Below the pieces are notes generated by a model. It saw nothing but the letters and a program-made list of their open reading frames with translations, had not been told where the DNA came from and searched no databases. The position numbers and the translations under genes are program-made. This document shows positions 1 through 13,344 of a stretch of 64,000 nucleotides of DNA, one piece after another; the stretch's first letter is position 1, and every line of letters starts with the position of its first letter. Source of the DNA: Meconema thalassinum (Eukaryota > Arthropoda > Insecta > Orthoptera > Tettigoniidae); assembly GCA_946902985.2 (NCBI GenBank), contig OX336388.2:1695359978-1695423977 (forward strand). The letters are read 5' to 3'.

Positions 1-16
1 GTCAAATAACTGTAAC

Positions 17-574
17 TTCGATACTAATTATGACAAGTTACTGTAACTACGGTACTAATTGTGACAGGTAACAGTAACTTCGATATTAATTATGACAAGT
101 AACAGTAACTTCGATACTTATTATGACAAGTAACTGTAATTTCGATACAAATTTTGGCAGGTAACTGTAACTTCGATACTTATTATGACAGGTAACTGTA
201 ACTTCATTACTAATTATGACAAGAAACTGTAACTTCGATACTAATTATGACAGGTAATTGTAACTTCGATACTAATTATGACAAGTAACTGTAACTTCCA
301 TACTAATGATGACAAGTAACTGTAACTACGGTACTAATTGTGACAGGTAACAGTAACTTCGATATTAATTATGACAAGTAACAGTAACTTCGATACTTAT
401 TATGACAAGTAACTGTAATTTCGATACAAATTTTGGCAGGTAACTGTAACTTCGATACTTATTATGACAGGTAAGAGTTACTTTGATACTAATTATGACA
501 AGTAACTGTAACTTCGATACTAATTATGGCAGGTAACTGTAACTTCGTTACTAATTATGACAAGTAACTGTAAT
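17..574 (+). repeat. 279-bp (9-monomer) tandem duplication at the front of block A
   Basis: The marker AACTACGGTACTAATTGTG occurs at 45 and 324, exactly 279 bp (nine monomers) apart. It is followed in both cases by GATATTAATT, CGATACTTATT and AAATTTTGGC monomers. The same pair is present at the front of blocks B (about 5786 and 6065) and C (about 8921 and 9200). The duplication therefore predates the copying that made the three blocks. Outer limits are approximate. Confidence 0.8.
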
Positions 575-592
575 TTCGATACAAACTATGGC

Positions 593-623
593 AGGTAACT
601 GTAACTTCGATACTAATTATGAC
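593..623 (+). repeat. Reference 31-bp monomer (type c)
   Basis: This is a clean copy of the commonest form. It begins AGGTAACTG, carries CTTCGATAC in the middle and ends AATTATGAC. Other types differ at a few fixed sites: position 2 (AGG or AAG start), the base between the two GTAAC words (T or A), AAC or AAT before TTCG, GATAC or GTTAC after TTCG, CTAATT or CAAATT, and GAC or GGC at the end. One CpG per monomer (TTCG) and a TAATTA or AATT core are kept in nearly all copies. Most monomers carry a TCGA (TaqI) site; the GTTAC form lacks it. Confidence 0.95.
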
Positions 624-777
624 AGGTAACAGTAACTTCGATACTAATTATGGCAGGTACTGTAACTTCGATACTAATTATGACAGGAAACAGTAAATTC
701 GATTCTAATTATGACAAGTAACTGTAGCTTCGATACTAATTATGACAGGTAACTGTAACTTCGTTACTAATTATGAC

Positions 778-932
778 AAGTCACTGTAATTTCGATACAA
801 ATTTTGGCAGGTAACTGTAACTTCGATACTAATTATGACAGGTAACAGTAACTTCGATACTAATTATGACAAGTAACTGTAACTTCGATACTAATTATGA
901 CAGGTAACTGTAACTTCGTTACTAATTATGAC
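778..932 (+). repeat. 155-bp pentamer of monomer types b-c-d-e-a
   Basis: Five successive 31-bp monomers of different type make a level-2 unit. Type b (778-808) has AATTTCGATACAAATT and ends GGC. Type c (809-839) is the reference form. Type d (840-870) has GTAACAGTAAC. Type e (871-901) begins AAG and has CTTCGATAC. Type a (902-932) has CTTCGTTAC. Type b starts again at 933 and the order b-c-d continues. The same order, with monomers dropped or doubled, recurs across the window, most regularly as the a-then-b pair. The length of 155 bp is close to one nucleosome core (147 bp), but any phasing role is inference. Confidence 0.85.
910..922. other. Representative type-a dyad GTAAC-TTC-GTTAC
   Basis: In type-a monomers the change GATAC to GTTAC creates a perfect inverted repeat with 5-bp arms and a 3-base loop. 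Types c, d and e (GTAAC-TTC-GATAC) have the arms broken at one base. Type a recurs hundreds of times, usually followed directly by type b, so a second spaced inverted pair, GTTAC-N12-GTAAC, spans most a/b junctions. The dyad is plainly visible. A role as a protein site or extruded hairpin is inference. Confidence 0.7.
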
Positions 933-1771
933 AAGTAACTGTAATTTCGATACAAATTACGGCAGGTAACTGTAACTTCGATACTAATTATGACAGGTAA
1001 CAGTATCTTCGATACTAATTATGACAAGTAACTATAACTTCGATACAAATTATGGCAGGTAACTGTAACTCCGATACTTATTAAGACAAGGAACTCTAAC
1101 TTCGTTACTAATTATGACAAGTAACTGTAATTTTGATAAAAAAAATATGGTAGGTAACTGTAACTTCAATACTAATTATGACAGGTAACAGTAACTTCAA
1201 TACTAATTATGACAGGTAACTGTAACTTCGTTACTAATTATGACAAGTAACTATAATTTCGATACTAATTATGGCAGGTAACTGTATCTTCGTTACTAAT
1301 TACGACAAGTCCCTGTAATTTCGATACAAATTATGGCAGGTAACTATAATTTCGAAACTAATTATGACAGGTAACAGTAACTTCGATACTAATTTTGACA
1401 GGAAACTGTAACTTCGTTACTAATTATGACAAGTAACTGTAATTTCGATACAAATTATGACAGGTAACTGTAACTTCGTTACTAATTATGACACGTAACT
1501 GTAATTTCGATACAAATTATGGCAGGTAACAGTACCTTCGGTACTAATTATGACAGGTAACTGTAACTTCGATACTAATAATGGCAAGGAACTGTAATTT
1601 CGATACAAATTATGGCAGGTAACTGTAACTTCGATACTAATTATGACAGGTGACAGTTACTTCGATACTAATTATGATATGTAACTATTACTTCGATACA
1701 AATTATGACAGGTAACAGTAACTTCGATACTAATTATGACAAGAAACTCTACCTTCGTTACTAATTATGAC

Positions 1772-1834
1772 AAGTAACTGTAATTTTGATAAAAAATTAT
1801 GGTAGGTAACTGTAACTTCAATACTAATTATGAC
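1772..1834 (+). repeat. A-tract monomer (32 bp) plus linked TTCAATAC monomer
   Basis: Monomer 1772-1803 is a derived type b with TTTTGATAAAAAATTATGG. The CpG has become TpG, the C of ATAC has become A, and one extra A makes the unit 32 bp. The next monomer, 1804-1834, carries TTCAATAC, so its CpG has become CpA. This two-monomer signature recurs as a fixed pair near 2282, 3773, 4331, 6904, 7464, 10466, 10972, 11428, 11963, 12524 and onward, so it works as a marker for higher-order copies. A second form ends GGC and is followed by a TTCGATAC monomer with AATTAATACAGG (near 5635, 8767, 13548 and 14663). Confidence 0.85.
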
Positions 1835-2576
1835 AGGTAACAGTAACTTCGATACTAATTATGACAGGTAACTGTAACTTCGTTACTAATTACGAAAATG
1901 CCCTGTAATTTCGATACAAATTATGGCAGGTAACTGTAACTTAGATACTAATTATGACAAGTAACTGTAACTTCGATACTAATTATGACAGGTAACTGTA
2001 ATTTCTATACAAATTATGGCAGGTAAGTGTAGCTTCGATACTAATTATGACAGGTAACTGTAACTTCGTTACTAATTATGACAAGTAACTGTAATTTCGA
2101 TACAAATTATGGCAGGTAACTGTAACTTTGATACTAATTATGACAGGTAACAGTAACTTCGATACTAATTATGACAAGTAAATATAACTTCGATACAAGT
2201 TATGACAGGTAACTGTAACTTCGATACTAATTATGACAAGAAACTCTAACTTCGTTACTAATTATGACAAGTAACTGTAATTTTGATAAAAAATTATGGT
2301 AGGTAACTGTAACTTCAATACTAATTATGACAGGTGACAGTAACGTCGATACTAATTATGACAAGTAACAGTACCTTCGATGCTAATTATGACAGGTAAC
2401 TGTAACTTCGATACTAATTAAGACAAGGAACTGTAATTTCGATACTAATTATGGCAAGGAACTGTAATTTCGATACAAATTATGGCAGGTAACTGTAACT
2501 TCGATACTAATTATGACAGGTGACAGTAACTTCGATACTAATTATGACAAGAAACTCTAACTTCGTTACTAATTAT

Positions 2577-3444
2577 GACAGGTAACAGTAACTTCGATAC
2601 TAATTATGACAGGTAACTGAAACTTCGTTACTAATTATGACAAGTAACTTTAATTTCGATACTAATTATGGCAGGTAACTGTATCTTCGTTACTAATTAT
2701 GACAAGTCCCTGCAATTTCGATACTAATTATGGCAGGTAACTGTAATTTCGATACTAATTATGACAGGTAACAGTAACTTCGATACTTATTATGACAGGA
2801 AACTGTAACTTCGTTACTAATTATGACAAGTAACTGTAATTTCGATACAAATTATGGCAGGTAACTGTAACTTAGATACTAATTATGACAAGTAACTGTA
2901 ACTTCGATACTAATTATGACAGGTAACTGTAATTTCTATACAAATTATGGCAGGTAAGTGTAGCTTCGATACTAATTATGACAGGCAACTGTAACTTCGT
3001 TACTAATTATGACAAGTAACTGTAATTTCGATACAAATTTTGGCAGGTAACTGAAACTTCGTTACTAATTATGACAAGTAAATATAACTTCGATACAAGT
3101 TATGACAGGTAACTGTAACTTCGATACTAATTATGACAAGAAACTCTAACTTCGTTACTAATTATGACAGGTAACAGTAACTTCGATACTAATTATGACA
3201 GGTAACTGAAACTTCGTTACTAATTATGACAAGTAACTTTAATTTCGATACTAATTATGGCAGGTAACTGTATCTTCGTTACTAATTATGACAAGTCCCT
3301 GCAATTTCGATACTAATTATGGCAGGTAACTGTAATTTCGATACTAATTATGACAGGTAACAGTAACTTCGATACTTATTATGACAGGAAACTGTATCTT
3401 CGTTACTAATTATGACAAGTAACTGTAATTTCGATACAAATTAT
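2577..3444 (+). repeat. 589-bp spaced duplicate inside block A (2577-2855 and 3166-3444)
   Basis: The series TAACTGAAACTTCG, AACTTTAATTTCG, ACTGTATCTTCG and CCCTGCAATTTCG is read at 2577-2855 and again at 3166-3444, spaced 589 bp (19 monomers). The copies part after about 280 bp. The second copy supplies the point at which block B rejoins block A (3166 matches 6300). Confidence 0.75.
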
Positions 3445-5741
3445 GACAGGTAACTGTAACTTCGTTGCTAATTATGACAAGTAACTGTAATTTCGATACA
3501 AATTATGGCAGGTAACAGTACCTTCGGTACTAATTATGACAAGTAACTGTAACTTCGATACTAATTATGGCAAGGAACTGTAATTTCGATACAAATTATG
3601 GCAGGTAACTGTAACTTCGATACTAATTATGACAGGTGACAGTAACTTTGATACTAATTATGACAAGTAACTATTACTTCGATACAAATTATGACAGGTA
3701 ACAGTAACTTCGATACTAATTATGACAAGAAACTCTACCATCGTTACTAATTATGACAAGTAACTGTAATTTTGATAAAAAATTATGGTAGGTAACAGTA
3801 ACTTCAATACTAATTATGACAGGTAACAGTAACTTCGAAACTAATTATGACAGGTAATTGTAACTTCGTTACTAATTATGACAAATAGCTTAAATTTCGA
3901 TACTGATTATGGCAGGTAACTGTAACTTCTTTACTAATTATGACAAGTCCCTGTAATTTCGATACAAATTATGGCAGGTAACTGTAACTTAGATACTAAT
4001 TATGACAAGTAACTGTAACTGCGATACTAATTATGACAGGTAACTGTAATTTCGATACAAATTATGGCAGGTAACTGTAACTTCGATACTAATTATGACA
4101 GGTAACTGTAACTTCGTTACTAATTATGACAAGTAACTGTAATTTCGATACAAATTATGGCAGGTAACTGTAATTTCGATACTAATTATGACAGGTAACA
4201 GTAACTTCGACACTAATTATGACAAGTAAATATAACTTCGATACAAATTATGACAGGTAACTGTTACTTCGATACTAATTATGACTAGAAACTCTAACAT
4301 CGTTACTAATTATGACAAGTAACTGTAATTTTGATAAAAAATTATGGTAGGTAACTGTAACTTCAATACTAATTATGACAGGTAACAGTAACGTCGATAC
4401 TAATTATGACAAGTAACAGTACCTTCGATGCTAATTATGACAGGTAACTGTAACTTCGATACTAATTATGACAAGGAACTGTAATTTCGATAAAATATTT
4501 GGCAGGTTACTGTAACTTCGTTACTAATTATGACAAGTAACTGTAATTTCGATACAAATTTTGGCAGATAACTGTAACTTCGATACTTATTATGACAAGT
4601 CCCTGTAATTACGATACAAATTATGGCAGGTAACTGTAACTTCCATACTAATTATGACAGGTAACAGTAACTTCGATACTAATTATGACAGGAAACTGTA
4701 ACTTCGTTACTAATTTTGACAAGTAACTGTAATTTCGTTACAAATTATGACAGGTAACTGTAACTTCGTTACTAATTATGACAAGTAACAGTACCTTAGA
4801 TGCTAATTATGACAGGTAACTGTAACTTCAATACTAATTATGACAAGGAACTGTAACTTCCATACTAATTATGACAGGTAACTGTAACATCGTTACTAAT
4901 TATGACAATTAACTTTAATTTCGATACAAATTTTGGCAGGTAACTGTAACCTCGATACTAGTTACGACAGGTAACAGTAACTTCGATACTAATTATGACA
5001 AGTAACAGTAACTTCGATACTAATTATGACAGGTAACTGTAACTTCGTTACTAATTATGACATGTAACTGTAATTTCGATACAAATTATGGCAGGTAACT
5101 GTAACTTCGTTACTAATTATGACAAGTAACTGTAATTTCGATACAAATTATGGCAGGTAACTGTAACTTCGATACTAATTATGGCAGGTGACTGTAACTT
5201 GGATACTAATTATGAGATGTAACAGTAACTTCGATGCTAATTATGACAGGTAATTGCAACTTCGTTACTAATTATGACAAGTAACTGTAATTTCGATACT
5301 ATTTATTGCAGGTAACTGTAACTTCGTTACTAATTATGAGAAGTAACTGTAATTTCGATGCAAATTATGACAGGTAACTGTAACTTCGTTACTAATTATG
5401 ACAAGTAACTGTAATTTCGTTACAAATTATGGCAGGTAACAGTACCTTCGATACTAATTATGACTGGTAACTGTAACATCGACACTAATTATGAAAAGGA
5501 ACTGTAATTTCGATACAAATTATGGCAGGTAACCGTAACTTTGATACTAATTATGACAGGTAACAGTAACTTTGATACTAATTATGACAAGTAACTGTAA
5601 GTTCGTTACTACTTATGACAAGTAACTCTAATTTTGATAAAAAATTATGGCAGGTAACTGTTACTTCGATACTAATTAATACAGGTAACAGTAACTTCGA
5701 TACTAATTATGACAGGTTACTGTAACATCGTTACTAATTAT

Positions 5742-8700
5742 GTCAAATAACTGTAACTTCGATACTAATTATGACAAGTTGCTGTAACTACGGTACTAAT
5801 TGTGACAGGTAACAGTAACATCGAAATTAATTATGACAAGTAACAGTAACTTCGATACTTATTGTGACAAGTAACTGTAATTTCGATACAAATTTTGGCA
5901 GGTAACTGTAACTTCGATACTTATTATGACAGGTAACTGTAACTTCATTACTAATTATGACAAGAAACTGTAACTTCGATACTAATTATGAGAGGTAATT
6001 GTAACTTCGATACTAATTATGACAAGTAACTGTAACTTCCATACTAATGATGACAAGTAACTGTAACTACGGTACTAATTGTGACAGGTAACAGTAACTT
6101 CGATATTAATTATGACAAGTAACAGTAACTTCGATACTTATTATGACAAGTAACTGTAATTTCGATGCAAATTTTGGCAGGTAACTGTAACTTCGATACT
6201 TATTATGACAGGTAAGAGTTACTTTGATACTAATTATGACAAGTAACTGTAACTTCGATACTAATTATGGAAGGTAACTGTAACTTCGTTACTAATTATG
6301 ACAGGTAACAGTTACTTCGATAATAATTATGACAGGTAACTGAAACTTCGTTACTAATTATGACAAGTAACTTTAATTTCGATACTAATTATGGCAGGTA
6401 ACTGTATCTTCGTTACTAATTATGACAAGTCCCTGCAATTTCGATACAAATTATGGCAGGTAACTGTAATTTCGATACTAATTATGACAGGTAACAGTAA
6501 CTTCGATACTTATTAGGACAGGAAACTGTAACTTCGTTACTAATTATGACAAGTAACTGTAATTTCGATACAAATTATGACAGGTAACTGCAACTTCGTT
6601 ACTAATTTTGACAAGTAACTGTAATTTCGATACAAATTATGGCAGGTAACAGTACCTTCGGTACTAATTATGACAAGTAACTGTAACTTCGATACTAATT
6701 ATGGCAAGGAACTGTAATTTCGATACAAATTATGGCAGGTAACTGTAACTTCGATACTAATTATGACAGGTGACAGTAACTTTGATACTAATTATGACAA
6801 GTAACTATTACTTCGATACAAATTATGACAGGTAACAGTAACTTCGATACTAATTATGACAAGAAACTCTACCATCGTTACTAATTATGACAAGTAACTG
6901 TAATTTTGATAAAAAATTATGGTAGGTAACTGTAAATTCAATACTAATTATGACAGGTAACAGTAACTTCGAAACTAATTATGACAGGTAATTGTAACTT
7001 CGTTACTAATTATGACAAATAGCTTAAATTTCTATACTAATTATGGCAGGTAACTGTAACCTCGTTACTAATTATGACAAGTCCCTGTAATTTCGATACA
7101 AATTATGGCAGGTAACTGTAACTTCGATACTAATTATGACAAGTAACTGTAACTGCGATACTAATTATGACAGGTAACTGTAATTTCGATACAAATTATG
7201 GCAGGTAACTGTAACTTCGATACTAATTATGACAGTTAACTGTAACTTCGTTACTAATTATGACAAGTAACTGTAATTTCGATACAAATTATGGCAGGTA
7301 ACTGTAATTTCGATACTAATTATGACAGGTAACAGTAACTTCGACACTGATTATGACAAGTAAATATAACTTCGATACAAATTATGACAGGTAACTGTTA
7401 ATTCGATACTAATTATGACTAGAAACTCTAACATCGTTACTAATTATGACAAGTAACTGTAATTTTGATAAAAAATTATGGCAGGTAACTGTAACTTCAA
7501 TACTAATTATGACAGGTAACAGTAACGTCGATACTAATTATGACAAGTAACAGTACCTTCGATGCTAATTATGACAGGTAACTGTAACTTCGATACTAAT
7601 TATGACAAGGAACTGTAATTTCGATAAAATATTTGGCAGGTTACTGTAACTTCGTTACTAATTATGACAAGTAACTGTAATTTCGATACAAATTTTGGCA
7701 GGTAACTGTAACTTCGATACTTATTATGACAAGTCCCTGTAATTGCGATACAAATTATGGCAGGTAACTGTAACTTCCATACTAATTATGACAGGTAACA
7801 GTAACTTCGATACTAATTATGACAGGAAACTGTAACTTCGTTACTAATTTTGACAAGTAACTGTATTTTCGATACAAATTATGACAGGTAACTGTAACTT
7901 CGTTACTAATTATGACAAGTAACAGTACCTTAGATGCTAATTATGACAGGTAACTGTAACTTCGATACTAATTATGACAAGTAACTGTAACTTCCATACT
8001 AATTATGACAGGTAACTGTAACTTCGTTACTAATTATGACAAGTAACTTTAATTTCGATACAAATTTTGGCAGGTAACTGTAACCTCGATACTAATTACG
8101 ACAGGTAACAGTAACTTCGATACTAATTATGACAAGTAACAGTAACTTCGATACTAATTATGACAGGCAACTGTAACTTCGTTACTAATTATGACATGTA
8201 ACTGTAATTTCGATACAAATTATGGCAGGTAACTGTAACTTCGTTACTAATTATGACAAGTAACTGTAATTTCGATACAAATTATGGCAGGTAACTGTAA
8301 CTTCGATACTAATTATGGCAGGTAACTGTAACTTGGATACTAATTATGAGATGAAACAGTAACTTCGATGCTAATTATGACAGGTAACTGCAACTTCGTT
8401 ACTAATTATGACAAGTAACTGTAATTTCGATACTGTTTATTGCAGGTAACTGTAACTTCGTTACTAATTATGAGAAGTAACTGTAATTTCGATGCAAATT
8501 ATGACAGGTAACTGTAACTTCGTTACTAATTATGACAAGTAACTGTAATTTCGTTACAAATTATGGCAGGTAACAGTACCTTCGATACTAATTATGTCTG
8601 GTAACTGTAACTTCGATACTAATTATGAAAAGGAACTGTAATTTCGATACAAATTATGGCAGGTAACCGTAACTTTGATACTAATTATGACAAGGTAACA

Positions 8701-8876
8701 GTAACTTTGATACTAATTATGACAAGTAACTGTAAGTTCGTTACTAATTATGACAAGTAACTCTAATTTTGATAAAAAATTATGGCAGGTAACTGTTACT
8801 TCGATACTAATTAATACAGGTAACAGTAACTTCGATACTAATTATGACAGGTTACTGTAACATCGTTACTAATTAT
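5742..8876 (+). repeat. HOR block B: block A with about 2.6 kb deleted
   Basis: Positions 5742 to about 6299 follow 1-559 of block A. From 6300 the sequence follows 3166-5741 of block A. The net loss is 2606 bp (84 monomers), in monomer register. The shared tail includes rare variants such as AATATTTGGCAGG, TTTATTGCAGG and AATTAATACAGG in the same order. A one-base insertion near 8693 (ACAAGGTAACAG) accounts for the offset change from 3134 to 3135. Nothing other than satellite monomers is present. Confidence 0.85.
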
Positions 8877-11217
8877 GTCAAATAACTGTAACTTCGATAC
8901 TAATTATGACAAGTTACTGTAACTACGGTACTAATTGTGACAGGTAACAGTAACTTCGATATTAATTATGACAAGTAACAGTAACTTCGATACTTATTGT
9001 GACAAGTAACTGTAATTTCGATACAAATTTTGGCAGGTAACTGTAACTTCGATACTTATTATGACAGGTAACTGTAACTTCATTACTAATTATGACAAGG
9101 AACTGTAACTTCGATACTAATTATGAGAGGTAATTGTAACTTCGATACTAATTATGACAAGTAACTGTAACTTCCATAATAATGATGACAAGTAACTGTA
9201 ACTACGGTACTAATTGTGACAGGTAAAAGTAACTTCGATATTAATTATGACAAGTAACAGTAACTTCGATACTTATTATGACAAGTAACTGTAATTTCGA
9301 TACAAATTTTGGCAGGTAACTGTAACTTCGATACTTATTATGACAGGTAAGAGTTACTTTGATACTTATTATGACAAGTAACTGTAACTTCGATACTAAT
9401 TATGGAAGGTAACTGTAACTTCGTTACTAATTATGACAAGTAACTGTAATTTCGATACAAACTATGGCAGGTAACTGTAACTTCGATACTAATTATGACA
9501 GATAACAGTAACTTCGATACTAATTATGACAAGTAACTGTAACTTCGATACTAATTATGACAGGTAACTGTAACTTCGTTACTAATTATGACAAGTAACT
9601 GTAATTTCGTTACAAATTTGGCAAGTAATTGTAATTTCGATACTAATTATTACAGGTAACAGTAACTTCGATACTAATTAGGACAAGTAACATTAACTAC
9701 GATACTAATTATGACAAGTAACTGTAGCTTCGATACTAATTATGACAGGTAACTGTAACTTCGTTACTAATTATGACAAGTAACTGTAATTTCGATACAA
9801 ATTTTGGCAGGTAACTGTAACTTCGATACTAATTATGACAGATAACAGTAACTTCGATACTAATTATGACAAGTAACTGTAACTTCGATACTAATTATGA
9901 CAGGTAACTGTAACTTCGTTGCTAATTATGACAAGTAACTGTAATTTCGATACAAATTACGGCAGGTATCTGTAACTTCGATACTAATTATGACAGGTAA
10001 CAGTATCTTCGATACTAATTATGACAAGTAACTATAACTTCGATACAAATTATGGCAGGTAACTGTAACTTCGATACTTATTAAGACAAGGAACTCTAAC
10101 TTCGTTACTAATTATGACAAGTAACTGTAATTTCGATACAAATTATGACAGGTAACTGTAACTTCGTTACTAATTATGACACGTAACTGTAATTTCGATA
10201 CAAATTATGGCAGGTAACAGTACCTTCGGTACTAATTATGACAGGTAACTGTAACTTCGATACTAATAATGGCAAGGAACTCTAATTTCGATACAAATTA
10301 TGGTAGGTAACTGTAACTTCGATACTAATTATGACAGGTGACAGTAACTTCGATACTAATTATGATATGTAACTATTACTTCGATACAAATTATGACAGG
10401 TAACAGTAACTTCGATACTAATTATGACAAGAAACTCCCTACCTTCGTTACTAATTATGACAAGTAACTGTAATTTTGATAAAAAATTATGGTAGGTAAC
10501 TGTAACTTCAATACTAATTATGACAGGTAACAGTAACTTCGATACTAATTATGACAGGTAACTGTAACTTCGTTACTAATTACGACAATTCCCTGTAATT
10601 TCGATACAAATTATGGCAGGTAACTGTAACTTCGATACTAATTATGACAAGTAACTGTAACTTCGATACTAATTATGACAGGTAACTGTAATTTCTATAC
10701 AAATTATGGCAGGTAAGTGTAACTTCGATACTAATTATGACAGGTAACTGTAACTTCGTTACTAATTATGACAAGTAACTGTAATTTCGATACAAATTAT
10801 GGCAGGTAACTGTAACTTTGATACTAATTATGACAGGTAACAGTAACTTCGATACTAATTATGACAAGTAAATATAACTTCGATACAAGTTATGACAGGT
10901 AACTGTAACTTCGATACTAATTATGACAAGAAACTCTAACTTCGTTACTAATTATGACAAGTAACTGTAATTTTGATAAAAAATTATGGTAGGTAACTGT
11001 AACTTCAATACTAATTATGACAGGTGACAGTAACGTCGATACTAATTATGACAAGTAACAGTACCTTCGATGCTAATTATGACAGGTAACTGTAACTTCG
11101 ATACTAATTATGACAAGGAACTGTAATTAAGATACAAATTATAGCAGGTAACTGTAACTTCGTTACTAATTATGACAAGTAACTGTAATTTCGATACAAA
11201 TTTTGGCAGGTAACTGT
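8877..11217 (+). repeat. HOR block C: rearranged front part of block A
   Basis: The block starts with the same GTCAAATAACTG landmark and follows block A with offset 8876 to about 540 of A. It then gains 124 bp (four monomers), giving offset 9000 at the marker TTAAGACAAGG (1081 and 10081). It then loses 312 bp, giving offset 8688 at the marker ACACGTAACTG (1491 and 10179). It keeps following A up to about 11116. Near 10436 a rare two-base insertion (ACTCCCTACC) is seen. The right end, where D1 begins, is placed to within about two monomers. Confidence 0.75.
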
Positions 11218-13344
11218 AACTTCGATACTAATTATGACAAGTAACTGTAATTTCGATACAAATTATGGCAGGTAACTGTAACTTCGATACTAATTATGAC
11301 AGGTAACATTATCTTCGATACTAATTATGACAAGTTACTATAACTTCGATACAAATTATGGCAGGTAACTGTAACTTCGATACTTATTAAGACAAGGAAC
11401 TCTAACTTCGTTACTAATTATGACAAGTAACTGTAATTTTGATAAAAAATTATGGTAGGTAACTGTAGCTTCAATACTAATTATGACAGGTAACAGTTAC
11501 TTCGATACTAATTATGACAGGTAACTGTAACTTCGTTACTAATTATAACAAGTAACTTTAATTTCGATTCTAATTATGGCAGGTACCTGTATCTTCGTTA
11601 CTAATTATGACAAGTAACTGTAATTTCGATACAAATTATGACAGGTAACTGTAACTTCGTTACTAATTATGACAAGTAACTGTAATTTCGATACAAATTA
11701 TGGCAGGTAACAGTACCTTCGGTACTAATTATGACAGGTAAATGTAACTTCGATACTATTAATGGCAAGGAACTGAAATTTCGATACAAATTATGGCAGG
11801 TAACTGTAAGGTCGATACTAATTATGACAGGCGACAGTAACTTCGATACTCATTATGACATGTAACTATAACTTCGATACAAATTATGACAGGTAACAGT
11901 AACTTCGATACTAATTATGACAAGAAACTCTACCTTCGTTACTAATTATGACAAGTAACTGTAATTTTGATAAAAAATTATGGTAGGTAACTGTAACTTC
12001 AATAGTAATTATGACAGGTAACAGTAACTTCGATACTAATTATGACAGGTAACTGTAACTTCGTTACTAATTATGACAAATAACTTTAATTTCGATACTA
12101 ATTATGGCAGGTAACTGTAACTTCGTTACTAATTATGACAAGTCCCTGTAATTTCGATACAAATTATGGCAGGTAACTGTAACTTCGATACTAATTATGA
12201 CAAGTTACTGTAACTTCGATACTAATTATGACAGGTAACTGTAATTTCGATACAAATTATGGCAGGTAACTGTAACTTCGATGCTAATTATCACTGGTAA
12301 CTGTAACTTCGTTACTAATTATGACAAGTAACTGTAATTTCGATACAAATTATGGCAGGTAACTGTAACTTCGTTACAAATTATGACAGGTAACAGTAAC
12401 TTCGATACTAATTATGACAAGTAAATATAACTTCGATACAAATTATGACAGGTAACTGTAACTTCCATACTAATTATGACAAGAAACTCTAACTTCGTTA
12501 GTAATTATGACAAGTAACTCTAATTTTGATAAAAAATTATGGTAGGTAAATGTAACTTCAATACTAATTATGACAGGTAACAGTAACGTCGATACTAATT
12601 ATGACAAGTAACAGTACCTTCGATGCTAATTAAGACAGGTAACTGTAACTTCGATACTAATTATGACAAGGAACTGTAATTTCGATACAAATTATGGCAG
12701 GTAACTGTAACTTCGTTACTAATTATGACAAGTAACTGTAATTTCGATACAAATTTTGGCAGGTAACTTTAACTTCGATACTAATTATGACAAGTCCCTG
12801 TAATTTCGATACAAATTATGGCAGGTAACTGTAATTTCCATACTAATTATGACAGGTAACAGTAACTTCGATACTAATTATGACAGGAAACTGTAACTTC
12901 GTTACTAATTTTGACAAGTAACTGTAATTTCGATACAAATTATGACAGGTAACTGTAACTTCGTTACAAATTATGTCAAGTAACAGTACCGTCGATGCTA
13001 ATTATGACATGTAACTGTAATTTCGATACTAATTATGACAAGGAACTGTAACTTCCATACTAATTATGACAGGTAACTGTAACTTCGTTCCTAATTATGA
13101 CATGTAACTGTAATTTCGATACAAATTATGGCAGGTAACTGTAACTTCGTTACTAATTATGACAAGTAACTGTAATTTCGATACAAATTATGGCAGGTAA
13201 CTGTAATTTCGATACTAATTATTGCAGGTAACTGTAACTTCGTTACTAATTATGAGTAGTAACTGTAATTTCGATGCAAATTATGACAGGTAACTGTAAC
13301 TTCGTTACTAATTATGACAAGTAACTGTAATTTCGTTACAAATT

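Larger units (their letters stand above)
1..5741 (+). repeat. HOR block A (5741 bp)
   Basis: The block opens with the landmark GTCAAATAACTG, which returns at 5742 and 8877. Its length is 185 monomers plus 6 bp. It includes a 9-mer tandem duplication at its front, several A-tract/TTCAATAC pairs, and inner duplications. One is a segment with CTTAGATACT at 1940 and again at 2871 (931 bp apart). Another has ACTGAAACTTCG near 2577 and again near 3166 (589 bp, 19 monomers). Block A is the most complete member of the A/B/C family and may start upstream of the window. No gene or non-satellite stretch is seen inside it. Confidence 0.85.

Noticed and set aside
902..932. CENP-B box in the CTTCGTTAC region
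   Set aside because: Only the TTCG part agrees; the required A further in and the CGGG part are absent from all monomer types I read.
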